Assembly (NCBI GenBank): GCA_013400975.1
Contig: WBMZ01011788.1
Coordinates: forward strand, 1-64,000
Length of the DNA stretch: 64,000 nt
Direction of reading: 5' to 3'
Source: Atrichornis clamosus
Taxonomy: Eukaryota > Chordata > Aves > Passeriformes > Menuridae
A program made the translations under genes and the position numbers. The notes below the pieces were generated by a model. That model saw only the letters and a list, made by a program, of their open reading frames with translations, searched no databases and was not told where the DNA came from. Below are positions 58,101 to 64,000 of this stretch, piece by piece. The first letter of the stretch is position 1. Each line of letters begins with the position of its first letter.

Positions 58101-61100
58101 AGTAGTGGAAGAAATCTATTATTACTTTTAATGAATATGAATCTATTTTTAAAAAGTAGTCCCAGTCCCCTTCCACTGTTGTTGCTACGAGGCATCCCCT
58201 TGACTTCTCCAGGAGCAGAAGCAGCTGAAACTTTCATAAGTGAAATATTTGTTTTCATTTTAATGCAAAAATTCTTGCTATGTATGATAAGTGCCTTCAT
58301 TCACTTTTTCTAATGTGTAAAAAGTATTTATATATTTTAATATAATCTTTTATATTAAAAGGGAATTCAGAATCAGTGAACTTGGTTTTCAAAACCAGCT
58401 TCAGTCTTTTACCTCTACTTCTGCTGCTGCCTAATGTCAAACTTCAAAATACCTCATTGCCAATACAGCACATTAAATTAATATCCTGCTGCCTGAAATC
58501 TTAATGTTAGCATCTGCTATTTGTGTTTTAAAACTTAGGAAATGGGAAGGGTGGCCTTATCAGAGATAACCAGTAACATATGTCACTTCCCAAATAATGT
58601 CATAAACCAGACTTGGGATAGTGAATTTCATTTAGGGTCATTCTGAAAAATGAAAAAAAAAATTTTTTTCCAAAATTCAAAACCAAAATATTTGTGTAAT
58701 GCTCATCAAATTTAGAGGAAGTTTCTCTGTTTTGGTGCTATGTTGCCTGTACAGCTTGAAATAATAAATAAGTTATAATGTATATGTGTGATAATTTATT
58801 TTAATGATTGTGACTTGTGTCTGTGAAATACAGTTGCATTTTAACCCTTCTTTTTCATGCATGTTGTGTGGCTTTGTGTTTATATTTATTGTGCCCTTTA
58901 TTAAGGAATGTTAATGTTTAAAATCCTTAAAAAAATAAATTAAAGGGTGGGACAGGTACTAACCACGTTTCCTGAAAGTGAGGGTTTTCTTACTCCAGAG
59001 TAACCTTTGTGTTGAAATTGACTTCGTTTGACACTTCAGTGACATTGTTTTCATGGGGAAAGCTCTTATACTTAAACAGAAAAAAAAAGTATTGTTACTG
59101 ATAAAAGCAGCAGTTGATGCCATTGATCAAGTGGACTGAAATAGGTAGTTGGTTCATGGTCTTTGATGATAAAGCTAAAAGATCCTAGTTGTTAAATCTT
59201 ATGCTGGAGCTGTCATTTTATGGCCCAGTTCTGCTCCCACTTAGTCAGTGACAAAAGACATTGAAAAATGAGAATCATAACATAATGCTCAACTCTTAAT
59301 CTCGAAGACATGTTTTTTTACATTCCTAACACATTTTTGCAGGAAGAGATTTGCAGAAATTTCATACCCTGCATGTAGAAAGAGGACAAGTAAGAGGAGG
59401 ACATAGTCAAAATAAAAATTATTAAACAATAATAATAATACACACAAAAACCAAACACAAAAAAGCAACAACCAGAATATAATGGAAGGGGAAAGGAAGC
59501 AGGTGGCCGTTAGTACCATACCTAAATACATACAGCAATGTAATGAGAATGAAAGGAATGTGAAGCTACTGGTGTATTTATTAGAACTTTCAGAAAAACT
59601 GAAGGGTTCTAGGTGGTCAGATCTATGTGAAAATCATTCTGAGCTGCCTGTATGTATGTATGCGGCAGCTTCGAAAACCCCAGTCAGAACTTATAAATGT
59701 TAGTTCAGAGTGGTTTTGAGACCACGATTTAAAAGTTATTTAACATATATTAAAGTATTAGCATTTCCAAACATTTATTAGGATCAATACACAAATATTT
59801 GTATTACCTGGCATGGGTTGGGAAATGAACAATATGCTCCATAGTTCTGTATTGCAGGAGTTCCTAGTGCTTTCTTTGAAAACCAGTAATTGTGGGAGAC
59901 TGGTAACTCCACCAAGACAGACTGCGCAACTGATTGGTGTATGTTCTAGCATGCACCTGTCTACAGCCCTTTCACGTCAGTGAGAGCAGGATTGAGCACT
60001 TAGATTGCCTGCTGAATTAGTCCTTCGGAAGCTTGCATGCATGCCCATACTTATGTACATGAAATGTAATGTTGGAAAGGTTGCTAGTAAATTGAAAATA
60101 AACAAAAAAGTGGAAAGGAAACTGGATTTCAACATGTGAAGGTACGTAAAATGTTGTATTTCTCATCTAAAATGTACTCATATTTTCATGCCAAATGAAT
60201 ATTTAATATAAATTGTGGGGCTTTTAAAAATTCTTAAGGTAATATTTAGTTAAGTGCCATAGAAAGAATTACCTTCTGTATGCTTCTGAAAAGTTAAAAA
60301 AATTTCCAGCAATACTGTATTGTTCCAGTATATATTGCTCTGTTTTTCCACTTTTTTAAAGTTCAAATACAAAATCTTAGATTTTAATCAAATTTTAAAA
60401 GTGAAGTGATATGAAGTAATACTCTTTGTAGAGCAAAAAGATACATAGAGCTCATATATTTGTCATTCCTTTAATTTCTGAGCTACTGTTTTGCTGTTGT
60501 TAACATGACTAAAACTGATAAATCAGAGCTTGCACTTGCTCGGATCCAGCATTTCTTCTGCTCGTATTTAGACTTTTGCAAACTCAGCTGACACTAATTC
60601 TTCTACTGTTGTAAGACTGTATTATGTCTCCTTACTTTTGTAATTGGTAAACTGAAAAGACCTTATCTCTTAAGATAATAAAGTTCTAAATTGTGAAAAT
60701 ATTACAAACAAATGCTTTTTGGATATGCAACCCCTTTGTGCAAATGTAGTTTTCATAACTGAGGTCCTCCAGCATGTTAAAAATGTATTCCAAGTTTCAT
60801 TGTGAAAACCTGTGAATGAAATGTCCCTCTCAAGGGGCCAACATTACTTTTCAGTGAGAGTGCAAGTTATGCCATTCCTCTGCATTTGTTCAGTTTTCCC
60901 CCACTTCACAGGAGGCAGGAGGCTAACCTACCTGTGATACAGTCAGTTAAACTGTGCCCAGTTTTTGGAAACAACAAATAGATTCACTTTGGGTTGCTGT
61001 TTGATTTTCATGGAGGTTTGTGAACACAACTGCTGGATGGACACAGATTCATCTGTTGTTCTCTATTTGAAAAATGTGTCCAGTAATTTATCAATTTATT

Positions 61101-64000
61101 TGAAACAGAGAAAACCCTGCGTTTTTCTCACATTGGATTTCCCTAAGGTCTCCTATTTCCTTTTCTGCCACCCTTCTTTCTTGATGTTTGCACTTTACTT
61201 ACTTTCTCCAGTGCTGCTGCCTTCATGTAGTTGCTTAAAAGTGTTACTAGTGTTACATGACTCTGGGGTAAAGAAAGGTGGGACTTCCTGAAGTCTGGCC
61301 AGGTCAGCAATTTCTTGTTTGTGATGCTGTAATGGTAAAAGTGGCTGTATGAAGCTCTTGCCGAAGGCATTGAAGGCACAAAGCAGGACTGCAATTTTGT
61401 AAATTTAACACAAATTTGTACTTGTAGATTAGATTTTCAGAAAGACCTAGTGAGATTTTAGCTCCCTTCCTGACTGCCACTGATTTCAGAACAAAAGGTA
61501 AAGCAGACTTGTTTGTTGGGGATGTTGTGGGTATTTGTTTTGTTTTGTTTCTTAATTTACTAATGTTTCTTTATTTTTAATTGTGATTTGCCTCAGCCTT
61601 CTGCCTGTTGCATGTATCATTCAACTGAAAGATGATAAAAGTTAGGTACATGTACCAGATACATTGCTGCAGGAATGCTGGCTGAGCAAGGTAGTTTATC
61701 TGTTCCGTCCCTCCCAGCAATTAAGAGGCTGATCATACTTTTTATTGTTTTAATATATACTGTCATGAATGACAGTGATAATGCTGCTTGAATGAGGACT
61801 GATGGTGAAGTTCTTAGCAGAAGTAGATGTAGAACCTTCAGTGACGTTTAAGACCTGCACACGAGGTAGCTGAGCCTGCCAAATGGCTGCTGAAAGAAGG
61901 CAGAAATCCCGATTGGTTTCTTGATTCTCAAGTGGTAACCAGACACAGCGGATTCAAATCAAGAGCAAGGCAGGAAGAATAACGATACAATTCATTTTTT
62001 ACTGCAATTGAGAGATGAAATGGAAGGTATAAAGGAAGAGTTAAATGAGATACCAAAGATATGTCATCACTGTTGAATGAGAACTCACAGAATTATGATT
62101 ATTATTTTTAAATCCACACCCACATTAACATCTCCATAATTTGTTCCTCTTGTATTATCATAATATCTCGTGAAGGTCTGATTGTGTTATGTGTGTCATG
62201 TAGGTAAAACAGAGAAGGTTGCTCACTGGAGAAGCTTAGTCTCATTTATGAGATATATGTAGGCAGAGTGGGAGTACACGGCACAGTGAAGCCTGGCTGA
62301 GTATCACGGTAGGTGGGGAACTGAGCATGGTAACAGTCTGGTTTTCAAATGCTCTGTAGCTGGCATCAAAAAGGATGTCAGGCTTTAGGCAGTGATGGGC
62401 AGAATAGTGGTGTTCACCCTGAGAGGGAAAGACTGATAGGGCTTTCAAAGAAGGACCTGGTCATGTTTATTTGTATAGGACTTGAGGTAATGGATAGTGC
62501 TTTGAGGTGTCAGAGTGGTACGCCAAATTAAGAGTTACAAATCTAACTGAGATGAATAAAAGACATTCCGTACATGATCATCAAGTGGAATCTCAGGAGT
62601 TCTGGTTTTGATTTTTCCAACAGCTGCAAAGAGTATGGCTGTTCATCTGACATCCAGGCAGATTGCCGTTTTCTGTCATTAAGGGTAGTGCCAGCTGCAC
62701 TGGACGAAAGAATTCAGACCATGTGGTGCCAACTTTAAAAAAAATCATCTAAAATTTCTCAGTGGTACCATCAACAGAGTTTGGCTTCTTCATATGTGAA
62801 ATCCTTTTACCTTCAATATATGTGCTGATGGTTCTGACTTTGTTTTATTCAAGATATCTTTATTTTTAAAAGGAGTACATTAGCACATTCCTAGAAGATG
62901 CCTGATATCTCATAGCAGTTGTTCCTTCCTGTTATCCACGTCAGTCCTAAAATCTGTCTTTAATCCTCTTCATTCCTCCATCATTTCTACTTTTTCTGTG
63001 TTTGTATGTAGATGTCCATAGCTTCTCATTTATGTCAATCTGTTAAATAGATATGCTTCAACATGCTTGGAAAATAGTTATTCAGGAGTTTTTTGTTACC
63101 CTTCCAGTGAAAGTTGAAACAAAATTATCTTAAAAAGCCTTCAATAAAAGCTACTTTTTTAATGGAGCATACAGTGCATACAGAAAAGGTATGGCTGGGG
63201 ACAGTGGCCAGGTTAGATGACCTCAAAGAGTGACTGCAGTCTCTGTTCTCAGGTGCCACGTGCAGAATAGCTGTTAGGTTGTACTGCAGTGCTCTCCACA
63301 GCTCCTACATGCACTGGGATTGTTTGGAGAGTGATGGTGTTAGCATCCACCATACGTTCCTGGAAGCCCTGGAAACAAACGTGGATGGTGGAAGCTTGGA
63401 GTGTGCCTGCTTCTCAGCCTGTTACACAGCCAGAATGTGTAGCTAGATTGAAAGGGGGAAAAAAAAGGAAGTCCCTCTTGGGCTGACTAGAGAAAAGGAT
63501 AACTTCTTTTGTTGCTGAGTTAAAAAATTCCAGTATTAGATGATGATACTTGGAGCAGATTGTTCTCTAGTTTCTGTTCCACTGAGGGCAGTAGGTAATG
63601 GTAGTTCCTTTGCATGACAGCTGTCCTTCCTGAGCTGCTGTGTTGAAGAGAATGGCTTCTGAAAAGCAAATCTACAAATTTCCCTCATGGAAACTAATGA
63701 GACCTGACCTTCAAAAGTTATACTTGTAAGTTTTTTAATTAATTACAAGTAATTGAGGTGAAATTGTTGGGGAGGAAAAGTGATCTCCAAATACAAAATT
63801 TTGAAGTAACACTATAATTTAACTCAGAGCAGTACTTTTACTTGAAAGCTATCTGAATACAAAAGAGGTGTTGTCATAAGAACAGCAATTCCAATGCAAA
63901 AACAATACCAAATGATATTTTCTGGATGAAATTTAGCCCAATGTTAACTAGAAAAACATGACTGTTACCTGCAGAATCCAGTTATAAATAATTCGGGTCA

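Larger units (their letters stand above)
52351..64000. other. ADAMTS20: ADAMTS20 intron, at least 11.65 kb, continues past the window end
   Basis: No further TSR exon (CxxS/TCG pattern after an acceptor) could be found, so the next exon lies beyond 64000. It holds an 85-bp tandem triplication (52624-52875), a CR1 3' end (55119-55179) and AT-rich unique-looking DNA. Open frames here (for example near 57448-57744 and 60965-61291) lack family motifs. Confidence 0.8.

Noticed and set aside
59424..59445. AAT-type microsatellite
   Set aside because: Only a few imperfect units; not worth a separate repeat call.
63180..63250. Possible CR1 3' remnant (GGTTAGATGACCTCAAAG)
   Set aside because: Only a short match to the CR1 tail and no terminal octamer; too weak to call.

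Overview
This window is vertebrate genomic DNA, most likely from a bird. Small coding exons on the + strand are separated by long AT-rich introns with GT..AG borders. The interspersed repeats are avian-type: CR1 LINE fragments, including one 3' tail ending in the ATGATTCT-type octamer, and two LTR copies of a family I recognise from bird genomes. There are no prokaryotic features such as operons, ribosome binding sites or CRISPR arrays.

The window holds one protein-coding gene, the central part of ADAMTS20 (GON-1-type ADAMTS metalloprotease, sister of ADAMTS9), on the + strand. I could place 25 consecutive coding exons between 12255 and 52350. Their phases match at every junction and they give 3,680 nt, or about 1,226 codons. 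In order they encode: the end of the propeptide with an RKKR furin site; the zinc metalloprotease domain (HELGH..N..HD and the HVMAP Met-turn); the disintegrin-like domain; the central thrombospondin repeat TSR1; the Cys-rich domain; the spacer; TSR2 to TSR10; and the first residues of TSR11. The signal peptide and most of the propeptide lie upstream of the window. The remaining TSRs and the GON domain lie downstream.

Layout: 1-12254 is upstream intron and contains a roughly 1.6 kb degenerate CR1 fragment covering ORF1 esterase and ORF2 endonuclease. 12255-12514 is the furin-site exon, followed by a 7.8 kb intron with two CR1 reverse-transcriptase pieces in swapped order. 20346-26097 is the catalytic and disintegrin exon cluster, then a 7.5 kb intron. 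33606-36779 holds TSR1 and the Cys-rich domain, followed by a 3.6 kb intron with a near-complete solo LTR. 40333-41991 is the spacer. 43076-52350 is the TSR array, with a second LTR fragment ending about 105 nt before one exon. 52351-64000 is the start of a large intron (at least 11.6 kb) with a perfect 85-bp triplication and a CR1 3' tail.

I found no second gene, RNA gene or minus-strand coding region. The most notable points are: an Asn in the zinc motif where mammalian ADAMTS20, as I recall it, has Gly; a 108-nt in-frame intron without stop codons and with weak splice sites inside the spacer; a His-rich linker between TSR8 and TSR9; the perfect 85-bp triplication; and an unexplained repeat-like island at 29.2-29.9 kb.
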